A stretch of 64,000 nucleotides of DNA from Vibrio sp. Isolate34 (GCF_022397915.1 NZ_JAKEUO010000007.1:409-64408), one strand, 5' to 3'. Numbered from the stretch's first letter, positions 1 to 8,934 are shown. The notes: generated by a model from the letters alone, not told the origin. Program-made: numbers and translations.

Positions 1-199
1 CAGTATGGATTGGTGTCTATACAAGTATCGTCACTTGGTCGAAAATGCCTTTGGGAGAATTAAGCATTATCGAGCTATTTCAAGTAGATATGACAAGCTA
101 GAAAGGAATTATGCCAGCATGTTATCGCTGGCATTCATGTTAATGTGGCTACCGATGTATTGTTGAACACGAAATGTACAGCAAAGATCAACACGCCCT
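1..199 (+). mobile_element. Right end of an IS5-family insertion sequence
   Basis: This is the 3' part of an IS; the rest lies outside the window. After the transposase stop, an outer end reading GATCAACACGCCCTA (about 185-199) looks like an IS5-group terminal inverted repeat (inverse: TAGGGCGTGTTGATC). The matching left end is not visible, so the boundary is an estimate. It sits just downstream of the vxrC-like gene. Confidence 0.6.
2..166 (+). CDS. IS5-family transposase, C-terminal fragment (runs off the left edge)
   Basis: The frame is open from the window edge to a TGA at 164-166, giving 54 residues. It contains the pattern YRHLVENAFGRIKHYRAI followed by SRYDKLERNYASM. This is the conserved C-terminal stretch of DDE transposases of the IS5/IS427 type, where the E of the catalytic triad lies in the HLVEN-F-(R/K)-K block. 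The N-terminal two thirds is outside the window, so whether the full gene is intact cannot be judged. Confidence 0.7.
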   Translation, partial: SMDWCLYKYRHLVENAFGRIKHYRAISSRYDKLERNYASMLSLAFMLMWLPMYC

Positions 200-285
200 A
201 GTACTTTGTCACCTATATGTCTCTATTCTTTCCCTTAGGGGTTTAATTCCATTTTATAGTGAGCTTAACTCAGAAAGGTATTAGC

Positions 286-1104
286 TTAGAAAGGTACCGC
301 GACACGCTGTACATATTGGATTTCAATCGAGCCTTGATATTCAAACATTTCCACCGAAGCACTTAAGTGTTTGGCTGCAGCACCCGAAGGGCTTTCTGTT
401 GGAACGGTTGCTTCAAGTGACTTGATTGGCACCTTGAAACCTAACATGTCGTAGTTTTCATCAAACCATTGCCAGCTCACATTGGTGTTAGGGCAGCTGT
501 CGATTACATTGGGTTGCGTTACCACAATGTGAGGGTCGTTGAGTTTGTTTTCGAGTGTTAACCATCGCTTACTGTCATCTAGCGCAACAATAATAGGGTA
601 GTTGTTCGATCCTATGGTTAACTGATAAACACCAGATTCCGGCTTGATAAACATTTCACTGGTTTCAATCTCTTGATATTCGACATCAGAATTGAGCTGC
701 CCATCGATAACCACTTTACCCTCTGGTGAAACCAAAGAGATGCGCTGTGTTTGATCTTCTGCCGCTTTATTCAACTGCTCCGCTGACACTTTAATCTGAT
801 AGCCTTGTGACGAAAGGCCGTGGTGTTTAATAAAGCTGAGTTGGATGTGATTGTTGGGTGCAGAGCTTTGTTCAAGAGTCGTTCCACATTGAGTTCGACT
901 CAGTATTTCTTGTTTAACGGGCAACCAAAGTTGGCTATCAAGTGTCTTCTGATTCAGCGCGATTTGTAGCTCCTGCCACGCGACTTGTGGTTGGTCATCA
1001 AGCAGCGATTGATAGGTGTGTTGCAATGGCGTATCAGAAAACCAAGCCGCATTACACGCAAAGGGCAATGCGCAGAACAGTGCTATTAGCGAGCTTAGTT
1101 TCAT
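286..1104 (-). CDS. vxrC: VxrC-like exported protein (DUF2861-type)
   Basis: A 272-residue protein with a clear signal peptide (MKLSSLIALFCALPFACNA), so probably periplasmic. I chose the ATG at 1104 because it overlaps the response-regulator stop as ATGA (1101-1104), a usual coupling arrangement. A longer in-frame extension upstream runs inside the regulator gene and would remove the signal peptide from the N-terminus. The position, third in an operon after a DUF3404-type kinase and an OmpR-type regulator, matches vxrC of the Vibrio cholerae vxrABCDE locus, whose product has no firmly known biochemical role. The assignment rests on context plus general resemblance. No vxrD or vxrE follows; an IS end lies there instead. 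Confidence 0.65.
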   Translation of the reverse strand: MKLSSLIALFCALPFACNAAWFSDTPLQHTYQSLLDDQPQVAWQELQIALNQKTLDSQLWLPVKQEILSRTQCGTTLEQSSAPNNHIQLSFIKHHGLSSQGYQIKVSAEQLNKAAEDQTQRISLVSPEGKVVIDGQLNSDVEYQEIETSEMFIKPESGVYQLTIGSNNYPIIVALDDSKRWLTLENKLNDPHIVVTQPNVIDSCPNTNVSWQWFDENYDMLGFKVPIKSLEATVPTESPSGAAAKHLSASVEMFEYQGSIEIQYVQRVAVPF

Positions 1105-1751
1105 TGTGATTCTCCTGCCAACCGATAGCCAACGCCTCGGTGTGTTTCTAGGTGAAGTGTGGGCAGCTTCTGACGCAAGCGCAGTATGTGATTGTCCACG
1201 GTTCTGGTGCTTGGGAAGGCTTGGTAACCCCAAATTTTATTGAGTAACTCACCTCGGTGAAACACACGCCCTTGGTTCTGAACAAACAAAACCAATAGCT
1301 GAAACTCTTTAGGTTTGAGTGCAACAGGGTTGTCATTCAGATAAGCGATTCGTTCCGACAAGTTGATCTGGATATTGGCGTAGTTCAAGTGGCTAACACC
1401 TAATGGGCGTAGCTGAGTGATCACCCGAGCAAGCAACTCTTCATTTGAAAATGGTTTAGTCACGTAATCTTTAGCGCCTGCCATCAAGCCTTCGACACGT
1501 TGTTGAACTTCCACTTTCGCGGTTAACACAATCACAGGCAAAGCTTTGAGCAGTAACCAATTTGGAAGGTGTTGTAAGCTGTCGCCGTCTTCGAGTTGTC
1601 GATCAAGTACCACAAGGTCGGCACGCAACCACTGCTTGCTGGCACTCTTTGCATCTTGTGCCCAAATGCAGTGGTAACCATTGGACTCAAAGAAGCTGAC
1701 GAGGCCTTGCCCAAGCAGTTGGTCGTCTTCAATCAGCAATAGGGTGTTCAT
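1101..1751 (-). CDS. vxrB: OmpR/PhoB-family response regulator, VxrB-like
   Basis: A 216-residue regulator. The receiver domain (about 1-115) has the acidic pocket in LLIEDD, the phospho-acceptor Asp in VVLDRQLEDGD, and the conserved Lys in YVTKPFSNEEL. The C-terminal winged helix (about 125-216) ends in TVDNHILRLRQKL and GVGYRLAGE, as in the OmpR family. The start at 1751 (MNTLLLIEDD) is chosen because a receiver domain starts right there; it overlaps the kinase gene by 23 bp. In V. cholerae the homologous VxrB (WigR) responds to cell-wall damage and controls cell-wall, type VI secretion and biofilm genes. Here that role is inferred from the operon. Confidence 0.8.
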   Translation of the reverse strand: MNTLLLIEDDQLLGQGLVSFFESNGYHCIWAQDAKSASKQWLRADLVVLDRQLEDGDSLQHLPNWLLLKALPVIVLTAKVEVQQRVEGLMAGAKDYVTKPFSNEELLARVITQLRPLGVSHLNYANIQINLSERIAYLNDNPVALKPKEFQLLVLFVQNQGRVFHRGELLNKIWGYQAFPSTRTVDNHILRLRQKLPTLHLETHRGVGYRLAGESQ

Positions 1752-3162
1752 AAGCGACTTCCAAAATACATCGGGTTGGGTTACGGAAAATGATGAGACG
1801 GCCATTGGCTTGTTTCATCAAGTGTTCGACAATCGTTAGGCCAATGCCCATGTTATCTTGTTTGTGTGCTTCAGTCGGTGTTACTCGGGACATCAGTCGT
1901 TGAACTAAGGAAGGGAAGTGCCCCTCATCTTGCACTTCTATCGTCAGCTTATCGGCAAGTGTGACCTTAACTAAAACCTTACCTTGACCGTGTTGCTTGG
2001 CATTCTTGATCAAATTATCAAGGCAAATGGTCAGCCAGTAATACGGTAGATTAAGTTCGACTTCGCTTGCTTCACATTGATACTCAATATTGTGCTTGTC
2101 GCAGACATGGTCTAGCCATTCTTCCAATGATGCTTTTTGCTTTAGCAGGGGCTCTGGCTGATCGGAACTTAGGTAAACTTTGCTGTTTTGAGTGAGCTGA
2201 GAAAGCCTTTGATAGTCGGAGAATAAGCGCCAAACAGCTCCTTGAGTGTCATCGGGGAAATCATCGTAGCGGTTTCTGAACATTTCGACGGTTAAGCCAA
2301 GGCTCGTGATTGGTGTGCGAAGTTCATGAGTGAGAAGTTGCAATACGAACTGTTTCTCTTTGCGCTCTTTCCTACGTAGATATATGGCACGAGTTAATAC
2401 GCAAAGTAGCGTGAAGAGTAGTGCGAGAGTCACAAGTTTCATGACAAGTCTGTCGTTGCTCGACTCGCTCAGGCACAGGTTACTGTAACGAAAAGAACAG
2501 TTTTCACCCGACAAGGTCACTTCTTGTTGCTCGGCGATAGGCTGCCAAACTTCAGATGGAATCGCTTTCCAGCCTTGCTCGCCACTTAACCAAAGCACAT
2601 CACCTTGTTGCCAAGCGCGGTATCCATTAAGTAGCGCCTCTTTCCCTTCTGTCGTTAAGGCTTCTAGCTTAGTAGATAAAGGGTGCAGGGGATTGCTGAT
2701 GCTCAGAAAGGGATGAATTTGCTCACTGTTCTCTGGGTAATACGCTACATAACGATCAGCAAAACTGCCACCAGCAGGGTGTCGTTTTGAGTGTGCCGCA
2801 AACCAGATTGAATCCAACGCTTGTTGCTGACACAAAGCCAGTTCGAATTCGATGGCATCGTTCAAAGCAGGGTTGGTGTTTTCAATCGCTCTGCAGCTAT
2901 CTTGAATTGTTGCTAGCGCAGCGATCTCTTCCCAACTGAATCTTTTGAAATCCGGGTAGCGGGTGCTTTCCTTAAGAAGAACTTTTGGATACTGAGCTAA
3001 TTCTTGTTGAGAGACAGAGATAGGAGACGACTGCCAACTGAGTTGATACAGGGTTTGCCACTTGTCTTGCAAACTTTGGGCATTGGCTAGCGTTGGGAGC
3101 CAAAGGGTCAAACAAAGGGCTAATGTCAGCCTGCGCATCCAGTCATTCTCGTTAAAAGTCAT
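1729..3162 (-). CDS. vxrA: Sensor histidine kinase, VxrA-like (DUF3404 sensor)
   Basis: A 477-residue inner-membrane kinase. An N-terminal signal or anchor segment (about 9-28) is followed by a large periplasmic domain (about 30-235), a transmembrane helix (about 240-260), a dimerisation helix with the phospho-acceptor His279 in LLTHELRTPITS, and an ATPase domain with an N-box (DNLIKNAKQHG, about 383) and glycine boxes (DEGHF; NMGIGLTIVEHL). The periplasmic domain resembles the DUF3404 sensor of VxrA (WigK), a cell-wall stress sensor. The first ATG (3162) adds eight residues before MRRLTLALCL; the ATG at 3138 is an equally good start by signal-peptide logic. It is first in the kinase-regulator-vxrC operon, transcribed leftwards. 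Confidence 0.78.
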   Translation of the reverse strand: MTFNENDWMRRLTLALCLTLWLPTLANAQSLQDKWQTLYQLSWQSSPISVSQQELAQYPKVLLKESTRYPDFKRFSWEEIAALATIQDSCRAIENTNPALNDAIEFELALCQQQALDSIWFAAHSKRHPAGGSFADRYVAYYPENSEQIHPFLSISNPLHPLSTKLEALTTEGKEALLNGYRAWQQGDVLWLSGEQGWKAIPSEVWQPIAEQQEVTLSGENCSFRYSNLCLSESSNDRLVMKLVTLALLFTLLCVLTRAIYLRRKERKEKQFVLQLLTHELRTPITSLGLTVEMFRNRYDDFPDDTQGAVWRLFSDYQRLSQLTQNSKVYLSSDQPEPLLKQKASLEEWLDHVCDKHNIEYQCEASEVELNLPYYWLTICLDNLIKNAKQHGQGKVLVKVTLADKLTIEVQDEGHFPSLVQRLMSRVTPTEAHKQDNMGIGLTIVEHLMKQANGRLIIFRNPTRCILEVAYEHPIAD

Positions 3163-3412
3163 TAGGGCGAGTCTAAAGAGTTTTGGCTGAGATTTGTAAC
3201 CTGAATGTCAACAAGTGTCCTTTCAATATAAAATTGTGAAGCTGAGTCATGAAATAAATCATAAGCCTGAATTGAACATGCTTTGATAGAAGAAGACTAA
3301 AATACAGAAAGTATCATTTATTTGGTTTAAATTTGATTATTGTGTACTTACTGTTATTTTTGGGAAGGTGGAACCGAATATACTGGGTTCAAACCTAATA
3401 AGAGGAATCACC

Positions 3413-3946
3413 ATGAAAACAATCATCAAATCAGTATTGGCAATAAGTATCTTGGCTGCAGGTTCAGTTCAGGCATTTGAACTCACGAGCAATGATATTC
3501 AAGAAGGTCACCCTATGGCGAAGACGTTTGAATACTCTAGCTGGGGCTGTGACGGCGATAACTTATCACCTCAGTTGATGTGGAAAAACGCGCCAACAGG
3601 CACTAAAAGCTTTGCAATTACAGCTTACGACCCGGATGCACCAACCGAAAGCGGTTTCTGGCACTGGGTGGCGTTTGATATCCCAGCAAGTGTAAATGAA
3701 CTTCCACGTGCGGCTGATATTTCAAAGCTAGGCGGTAAAGAAGGTCGTATTGATTACGGAACAGTTGGTTTTGGTGGCGCTTGTCCTCCAGAAAAAGATG
3801 GTATGCACCGTTATCAATTCACCGTTTGGGCATTACCAACCGATAAGCTTAATTTAGACGAAAATACGCCGTCTGCTGTGATCGGTTTTACGCTCAACAG
3901 CATGGCGTTAGATAAAGCGAGACTGACAGCGACTTACACTCGTTAG
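3413..3946 (+). CDS. YbhB/YbcL-type PEBP family protein, exported
   Basis: A 177-residue protein with a signal peptide (MKTIIKSVLAISILAAGSVQA) and a phosphatidylethanolamine-binding fold. The family ligand-pocket motifs YDPDAP and GFWHWVAFDIP are present, with a C-terminal HRYQFTVWAL block. The ATG at 3413 has an AGAGGAA Shine-Dalgarno; an upstream in-frame ATG at 3368 lacks one and would bury the signal peptide. E. coli YbhB and YbcL are the named relatives; their ligand is not established, and the 'Raf kinase inhibitor-like' label only describes the fold. It stands alone. Confidence 0.85.
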   Translation: MKTIIKSVLAISILAAGSVQAFELTSNDIQEGHPMAKTFEYSSWGCDGDNLSPQLMWKNAPTGTKSFAITAYDPDAPTESGFWHWVAFDIPASVNELPRAADISKLGGKEGRIDYGTVGFGGACPPEKDGMHRYQFTVWALPTDKLNLDENTPSAVIGFTLNSMALDKARLTATYTR

Positions 3947-4022
3947 TTGGTTAATAAAGCAATAAGCTATTGTTGCTACAAGAAATATAACTACAAGAAA
4001 TACAACCAAACAAGGGGATGGG

Positions 4023-4820
4023 ATGAATCATCAATATCAAGTGACAGTCTTTCGCGCCGAGCAATTACAGAAGCTGCGCAATGTGAGGATTCTATCCCCT
4101 AGTATCATTCAGATAATTACAGGCAGTAAGCGCCTGTTTTGGAAAGAGTCAGCAGCCGAACTTACGCACTCAGAGCTGTTGTTGTGTGAAGCATCGGCAT
4201 CATTGAGTTTTGAGAACATGCCTCACAAAGGACGTTTCCTTTCGCGTGTGTTCAGTTTTCAATTTCAGCCAACTCAAGCGATGCTCGATTTAAGTGAACA
4301 GCGAGCCGATGAGTTGGAATTACCGACCATAGAAGCTGACCGGAGTTTGCAAGATTCGTTGAACGCGTTGTTTACATTTGATCGTCAAAGCATGAGTGCA
4401 GCAACCCAGCAATTTTGGTTGCAAGGCTTGTATCAGCAACTGGCGGAGAAGGGCGTATTACATCGACTGTTTATTAGCTCAAACGTTTCGTTTAGCCAAA
4501 AGCTCAGCCACTATCTTTCCCATTCTCCAGACGAGAAACACCCGTTAGAGTCGGTAGCAGAACGCTTTGCGATGAGTCGTACCACGTTGATTCGTAAGCT
4601 CAAGCTTGAAGGCATGCAATATCGTGAGGTGCTAGCGGAAGTGCGCTTAAGCCACGCACTGTATCTGATGCAGAATGGCCAACAGAATGTAGTGATGTTG
4701 GCTCAGTCTTGTGGTTATCAATCTGAAGGGCGTTTTAGCCAACGCTTTAAAGGTAAGTTTGGTTTATCGCCGAGTGAATACATTAAGACAGTTGCGAGTG
4801 ATAGAGTCGCAACGCCTTAA
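4023..4820 (+). CDS. AraC-family transcriptional regulator
   Basis: A 265-residue regulator. The C-terminal third (about 170-262) holds two helix-turn-helix motifs: LESVAERFAMSRTTLIRKLK, and VVMLAQSCGYQSEGRFSQRFKGKFG followed by LSPSEY, the AraC signature. The N-terminal part (about 1-160) is a ligand or dimerisation domain I cannot assign to a ligand. It is preceded by a GGGGATGGG stretch serving as ribosome-binding site. It follows the ybhB-like gene by 76 bp on the same strand and converges on the MFS gene, so its target may be either neighbour. That is inference. Confidence 0.85.
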   Translation: MNHQYQVTVFRAEQLQKLRNVRILSPSIIQIITGSKRLFWKESAAELTHSELLLCEASASLSFENMPHKGRFLSRVFSFQFQPTQAMLDLSEQRADELELPTIEADRSLQDSLNALFTFDRQSMSAATQQFWLQGLYQQLAEKGVLHRLFISSNVSFSQKLSHYLSHSPDEKHPLESVAERFAMSRTTLIRKLKLEGMQYREVLAEVRLSHALYLMQNGQQNVVMLAQSCGYQSEGRFSQRFKGKFGLSPSEYIKTVASDRVATP

Positions 4821-4854
4821 CCATACTTCTATTGTTTAATAATTCTTCTACTGA

Positions 4855-6048
4855 TTAAACGCTGACCTTTGTATCTCTTGCTGCGAGTGCGGCAAAAATC
4901 GTACATGCGAAGGCAGCGCCAGCAATCAATAGAATCGGAACGCTCCAAGAGCCGGTTTGTGAATGGAGTTTACCCACCAAAGTCGGGCCAGTCGCCGCTA
5001 GGGCATAACCAATGCCTTGAGCCATACCAGACAACGAAGCCGCTTGGCTACTGCTTGATGTACGCAAGCCCACAAAAGAAAGCGCGATAATAAACGTAGA
5101 ACAGTTGGCTAAACCAAAGAGTCCTACCCAAAATATTGCAAAATCAGGCAAGTACAGCAGGCCAATCAATCCAATACACACACTCGAAGTACACAAGGTA
5201 ATCAGCCAGCGTTGGTTATTGCTCTTACCTAAGAACGGCAGTAACAGTAGCCCTGGAACCATGGTTGAAAACTGTAGGAATCCGTAAATATAACCCGCAT
5301 CGATCTCGCTGTAGCCAAGATCGTTCAAAATCTGTGGTAACCAACCCGCCAAAGAGTAAAAAGTGAATGAGTTAAGCCCAAGTGCCAACGTTACTTGCCA
5401 CGCGACACCACTCTTAATCATCTTTTTCATCGGCACCGGATTTTCTTCGTTCTGCTTAGTGCTTTTAGAAGAAGAACGCTTGGTGATTTTAGGGAGCCAA
5501 ATAATTAATACCAATATCGGAAATACGAGGTTCATTAATAGCGCTAACTGCCAACCTGTCAATGTGAACAAGGTCAGTTCTGAAAATGGCACCATCAAAC
5601 TAGAGCCTAACGTCGAACCGATACCCATCGTAAAAATATACAAAGAGGTCACCGTCGCGATGCGTGTCGGGAAGCTGATTTTGACCACAACAGGAAGCAA
5701 CACATTACCTATTGCGATACCAAGCCCGATCATCACGGTGCCGATGTATAAAGTCGGAATTGCTCCAAAAGAACGTAGCGTGATACCTGTGGTAATCAAG
5801 ACCAAAGCCAACAATAAGCTAGGTTCAAGCCCAATTCGCTGAGATATTTTGGTAACGAGCGGCGAGAACAGGGCGAAGGTTAACAGTGGTAAAGCCGTTA
5901 AGAATCCAGCAGCAGAAGAATTAAGGCTGAGCCCTTCCATAACCTGAGAAAGCACCGGAGCCAAGCTCGTAAACGGCCCACGAAGGTTAAGTGATAGGAA
6001 TAGAATCCCTAACATGACGAAAATGCTGTTACGAAGTGAGGCGCTCAT
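4855..6048 (-). CDS. MFS transporter of the CynX/NimT type
   Basis: A 397-residue protein with about 12 predicted membrane helices. The N-terminus FLSLNLRGPFTSLAPVL is typical of the cyanate/nitroimidazole (CynX, NimT, YycB) branch of the major facilitator superfamily, where an LR-P motif sits in helix 1. The substrate is not predictable from this. It is transcribed away from dsdA (start codons 134 bp apart) and towards the AraC gene. A role in handling D-serine or a related small molecule is only suggested by adjacency. Confidence 0.8.
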   Translation of the reverse strand: MSASLRNSIFVMLGILFLSLNLRGPFTSLAPVLSQVMEGLSLNSSAAGFLTALPLLTFALFSPLVTKISQRIGLEPSLLLALVLITTGITLRSFGAIPTLYIGTVMIGLGIAIGNVLLPVVVKISFPTRIATVTSLYIFTMGIGSTLGSSLMVPFSELTLFTLTGWQLALLMNLVFPILVLIIWLPKITKRSSSKSTKQNEENPVPMKKMIKSGVAWQVTLALGLNSFTFYSLAGWLPQILNDLGYSEIDAGYIYGFLQFSTMVPGLLLLPFLGKSNNQRWLITLCTSSVCIGLIGLLYLPDFAIFWVGLFGLANCSTFIIALSFVGLRTSSSSQAASLSGMAQGIGYALAATGPTLVGKLHSQTGSWSVPILLIAGAAFACTIFAALAARDTKVSV

Positions 6049-6181
6049 AGGTTGTTCTACTGTTTGCTTATGAGAAGACAGGCTAGCCTACAGATCATTG
6101 AATGATTACACAAATACCGTTTAAATAGGGCTACTAATGATTGAACCTGCGCAGTACGCGCGTTACCAGAGAAGGTCACCC

Positions 6182-7513
6182 ATGACTGTATTGAATGTCG
6201 ACAAGCTAATCTCAGACTTCCCATTGCTTCAACGATTAATGGCTCTCGACGAAGTGACTTGGTTTAACCCAAATATCACAACGCTAGAGCAGGGTTTGCC
6301 TTATGTGGGTTTGGGCGATAAAGACATTCACGATGCAAGCCTGCGATTACAAAGGTTTGCCCCTTATCTGGCAAAGGCTTTCCCTGAAACTCAAATCACC
6401 AATGGCATTATTGAGTCTGAGCTTATTGATATCCCAGCGATGAAATCAGTATTGGAAGCGCATTATCAGCAGTCTATCAAAGGGCGCTTGATGATGAAAA
6501 AAGACAGTCACTTACCGATTTCAGGGTCAATCAAAGCGCGTGGCGGTATTTATGAAGTGTTAACCCACGCCGAGAAGTTAGCGTTTGAAGCTGGATTACT
6601 GAGTGAGAGCGATGATTACAGCAAGCTACTAGAGCCTGAGTTTCGTGAGTTTTTCCAACAGTACAGCATTGCCGTAGGGTCGACAGGCAACCTTGGCATG
6701 TCCATCGGTATTATGAGTGCCAAGCTTTGCTTTACGGTATCGGTTCACATGTCTGCTGATGCGAGAGCGTGGAAGAAGAACAAACTGCGCGAGCATGGCG
6801 TCAATGTCGTTGAGTACGAACAAGATTACGGTGTAGCGGTAGAGCAAGGTCGTAAAGAAGCAGAGCAAGATCCCCGTTGTTTCTTCATTGATGATGAGAA
6901 CTCTCAAACCTTGTTTCTTGGTTATTCTGTGGCGGGAGAAAGACTTAAACAACAATTCGAACAACAACAGATCGTCGTAGACAAAGAGCACCCGTTGTTC
7001 GTTTACTTGCCATGTGGTGTTGGTGGTGGCCCCGGTGGCGTGGCATTTGGCTTAAAGATGGCCTTTGGTGATGATGTGCACTGCATTTTTGCTGAGCCGA
7101 CCCATTCGCCTTGTATGCTGCTCGGTGTCCACACCGGTTTACATGACGAAATTGCAGTGCAAGATCTGGGTATTGATAACCTAACAGCAGCAGATGGCCT
7201 AGCCGTTGGTCGTGCTTCCGGTTTTGTTGGGCGAGCGATGGAACGCTTATTGGATGGTTATTACACGTTAACCGACGAGCGTATGTATCAACTGTTAAGT
7301 GAATTGAATCAAGCCGAAGGTATTCAGTTAGAGCCTTCGGCACTGGCTGGTATGCCCGGCGCAGTGCATGTTGAACACAACCGAGAATATCTGGAGAGGT
7401 TAGGCATAACTAAATCTACCTTAACTAACGCGACTCATCTTGTTTGGGCGACAGGTGGAGGTATGGTTCCAGAGCAAGAAATGGCAGCGTATTTAGCGAA
7501 GTATTCGTTATAA
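6182..7513 (+). CDS. dsdA: D-serine ammonia-lyase (D-serine dehydratase)
   Basis: A PLP enzyme converting D-serine to pyruvate and ammonia. It matches E. coli DsdA throughout: TWFNP near the N-terminus, the PLP-lysine motif [13 protein letters not shown], the cofactor phosphate loop [11 protein letters not shown], and the C-terminal [14 protein letters not shown]. The start ATG at 6182 (443 aa) has AGAAGG upstream and gives the usual family length (E. coli 442); an ATG at 6137 adds 15 residues without support. No dsdC-type LysR activator or dsdX transporter is adjacent, unlike in E. coli. The MFS gene is divergent. A strong terminator follows. Confidence 0.95.
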   Translation: MTVLNVDKLISDFPLLQRLMALDEVTWFNPNITTLEQGLPYVGLGDKDIHDASLRLQRFAPYLAKAFPETQITNGIIESELIDIPAMKSVLEAHYQQSIKGRLMMKKDSHLPISGSIKARGGIYEVLTHAEKLAFEAGLLSESDDYSKLLEPEFREFFQQYSIAVGSTGNLGMSIGIMSAKLCFTVSVHMSADARAWKKNKLREHGVNVVEYEQDYGVAVEQGRKEAEQDPRCFFIDDENSQTLFLGYSVAGERLKQQFEQQQIVVDKEHPLFVYLPCGVGGGPGGVAFGLKMAFGDDVHCIFAEPTHSPCMLLGVHTGLHDEIAVQDLGIDNLTAADGLAVGRASGFVGRAMERLLDGYYTLTDERMYQLLSELNQAEGIQLEPSALAGMPGAVHVEHNREYLERLGITKSTLTNATHLVWATGGGMVPEQEMAAYLAKYSL

Positions 7514-7522
7514 ATTGAATAT

Positions 7523-7555
7523 AAAGCGGGTGCTAGTGGCTGTTTTACCCGCTTT
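7523..7555 (+). terminator. Rho-independent terminator of dsdA
   Basis: A perfect 9-bp stem AAAGCGGGT / ACCCGCTTT with a 15-nt loop, starting 10 nt after the dsdA stop. The T-rich 3' arm serves as U-tract. Confidence 0.75.
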
Positions 7556-7650
7556 AATGGAACAATAACTTGCGCAGATCGTTACCTCTTTCCTAAGTTT
7601 GCTTAGTTGCTGCCAACCTTCACTCAAGGTTTCGGTACGTTAGTTTTATT

Positions 7651-7695
7651 ACCTACCAATAAAAGGGTTGTCGTTAACCTATATTGTTGGTAGGT
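7651..7695. repeat. Inverted repeat around the trpS leader start region
   Basis: ACCTACCAA (7651-7659) and TTGGTAGGT (7687-7695) are perfectly complementary and 27 bp apart. The right arm contains the AGG that would serve as Shine-Dalgarno for the leader peptide starting at 7703. It could be an operator pair or a leader RNA stem. It does not match the E. coli TrpR operator consensus. Confidence 0.4.
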
Positions 7696-7702
7696 TTTAA
7701 TA

Positions 7703-7756
7703 ATGAAATTTACTTCTGCTTCAACTTCAATTTTCTTCTGGTGGTGCTCTATCTAG
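7703..7756 (+). CDS. trpS leader peptide with tandem Trp codons
   Basis: A 17-residue ORF, MKFTSASTSIFFWWCSI, with a GGTAGG sequence 8 nt upstream. Tandem TGG codons lie at 7739-7744, and the stop at 7754 falls inside the first stem of the attenuator. Tandem codons for the amino acid handled by the downstream enzyme are the hallmark of ribosome-mediated attenuation. The peptide itself is not expected to have a function beyond sensing charged tRNA-Trp. Confidence 0.8.
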   Translation: MKFTSASTSIFFWWCSI

Positions 7757-7860
7757 AGCAGCACGGAATACTCACATTCTTTAGCTGCTGGAAGGTAGTT
7801 AAGAATGTCACCAAGAATGTCGTCTCTTTTTATCTCCAGTAGCTTTTATTACTTGGAGAT
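7745..7860 (+). promoter_or_regulatory. Ribosome-mediated transcription attenuator of trpS
   Basis: Four segments can be drawn. Segment 1 (TGCTCT, 7745-7750) pairs with AGAGCA (7755-7760). Segment 2 (AGCAGC, 7757-7762) pairs with segment 3 (GCTGCT, 7784-7789), forming the antiterminator. Segment 3 extended (GCTGCTGGA, 7784-7792) pairs with segment 4 (TCCAGTAGC, 7835-7843; one G-U) and is followed by TTTTATT, forming the terminator. Stalling at the two Trp codons should cover segment 1 and favour 2:3. ATCTCCA (7832-7838) can also pair with TGGAGAT (7854-7860), hiding the trpS Shine-Dalgarno, so translational control is an alternative. Confidence 0.75.
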
Positions 7861-7865
7861 ACCCC

Positions 7866-8888
7866 ATGAAAACACCTCAAAACACGAACAAACCGGAAAT
7901 CATTCTGACTGGCGACCGAGCTACCGGTCCGTTACATCTAGGTCACTATGTTGGTTCACTTCAGCAGCGTACTTCGTTACAGCATATTCACGACCAAACG
8001 ATATTGGTTGCCGACATGCAAGGGCTTACCGACAACGCTCATAATCCTGCCAAGGTTTCGTCTAACATTCTTAATGTGGTGGCTGATTATCTAGCGGTCG
8101 GGATCGACCCAACAAAAACCACGATTTGTCTTCAATCACAGTTACCAGCACTGGCTGAACTCACCATGTTCTACAGCAACCTTGTTTCTATTGCTCGTTT
8201 GGAACGCAATCCAACCGTTAAAAGTGAGATTCAAAACAAGGAGTTTGGTCGCTCAATTCCAGCTGGTTTTCTGACTTATCCGATTTCACAAGCGGCTGAT
8301 ATAACGGCGTTCAACGCCACCTTGATTCCAGTGGGTGACGACCAGTTGCCAATGCTAGAACAGACCAATGAGATCGTGAGAAAAGTTAACTCGCTCGCAG
8401 GCAAGCCAATCTTAAATGAGTGTAAACCCTTGCTGAGCAATGCCTCTCGTCTTCCGAGTACCGATGGCAAAAGTAAGATGTCTAAATCAATGGGCCACGC
8501 TATTAACCTTGGCGCGACCGAGAAAGAGATTCGTACCGCAGTGAAATCCATGTATACCGACCCAAATCATCTGCGAATCGAAGATCCTGGCCAAGTAGAA
8601 GGGAATATCGTGTTTACCTATCTTGATGCTTTCCATACTGACGCTCACTACGTCAATGAACTAAAAGATCACTATCGCAGAGGCGGGTTAGGCGATGGCC
8701 AAACTAAAAAGGTATTGGAGGAGTGTCTACAAGAGATGATTCGCCCGATAAGAGCGCATAGAGCCGAACTGTTGGATGACAAAGCGCAACTCATCGATAT
8801 CTTGCGCCAAGGCACGCAGCTATCGAGAGAAAGAACAGAAACCGTGTTGTTTGATGTTAAAGAAGTATTTGGCCTGAACATCTTGTAA
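7866..8888 (+). CDS. trpS: Tryptophanyl-tRNA synthetase, auxiliary type
   Basis: A 340-residue class I synthetase charging tRNA-Trp. It has the HIGH-type motif HLGH (24-27, in TGPLHLGHYVGSL) and KMSKS (204-208). The GDR-TG-LHLGHYVGSL style, and the overall sequence, differ from the E. coli TrpS type (SGAQPSGELTIGNYMGAL) and resemble the TrpS2 forms of Gram-positives. It is probably a second trpS, the housekeeping copy being elsewhere; this is inference. The start has GGAG 6 nt upstream. Expression is predicted to be attenuated by the Trp-Trp leader. Auxiliary TrpRS enzymes under similar control confer indolmycin resistance in Streptomyces; whether that holds here is unknown. Confidence 0.92.
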   Translation: MKTPQNTNKPEIILTGDRATGPLHLGHYVGSLQQRTSLQHIHDQTILVADMQGLTDNAHNPAKVSSNILNVVADYLAVGIDPTKTTICLQSQLPALAELTMFYSNLVSIARLERNPTVKSEIQNKEFGRSIPAGFLTYPISQAADITAFNATLIPVGDDQLPMLEQTNEIVRKVNSLAGKPILNECKPLLSNASRLPSTDGKSKMSKSMGHAINLGATEKEIRTAVKSMYTDPNHLRIEDPGQVEGNIVFTYLDAFHTDAHYVNELKDHYRRGGLGDGQTKKVLEECLQEMIRPIRAHRAELLDDKAQLIDILRQGTQLSRERTETVLFDVKEVFGLNIL

Positions 8889-8909
8889 GTCTTCTGATTT
8901 AAGTAACAA

Positions 8910-8934
8910 GGGAGCGTAATCGGCGCTCTCTTTA
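8910..8934 (+). terminator. Terminator of trpS
   Basis: The stem GGGAGCG / CGCTCTC (one G-U pair) with a 7-nt loop is followed by TTTAA. It begins 22 nt after the trpS stop. Confidence 0.6.

Noticed and set aside
4869..5842. Plus-strand ORFs inside the MFS gene
   Set aside because: They are antisense shadows of a well-supported transporter gene and show no family features.
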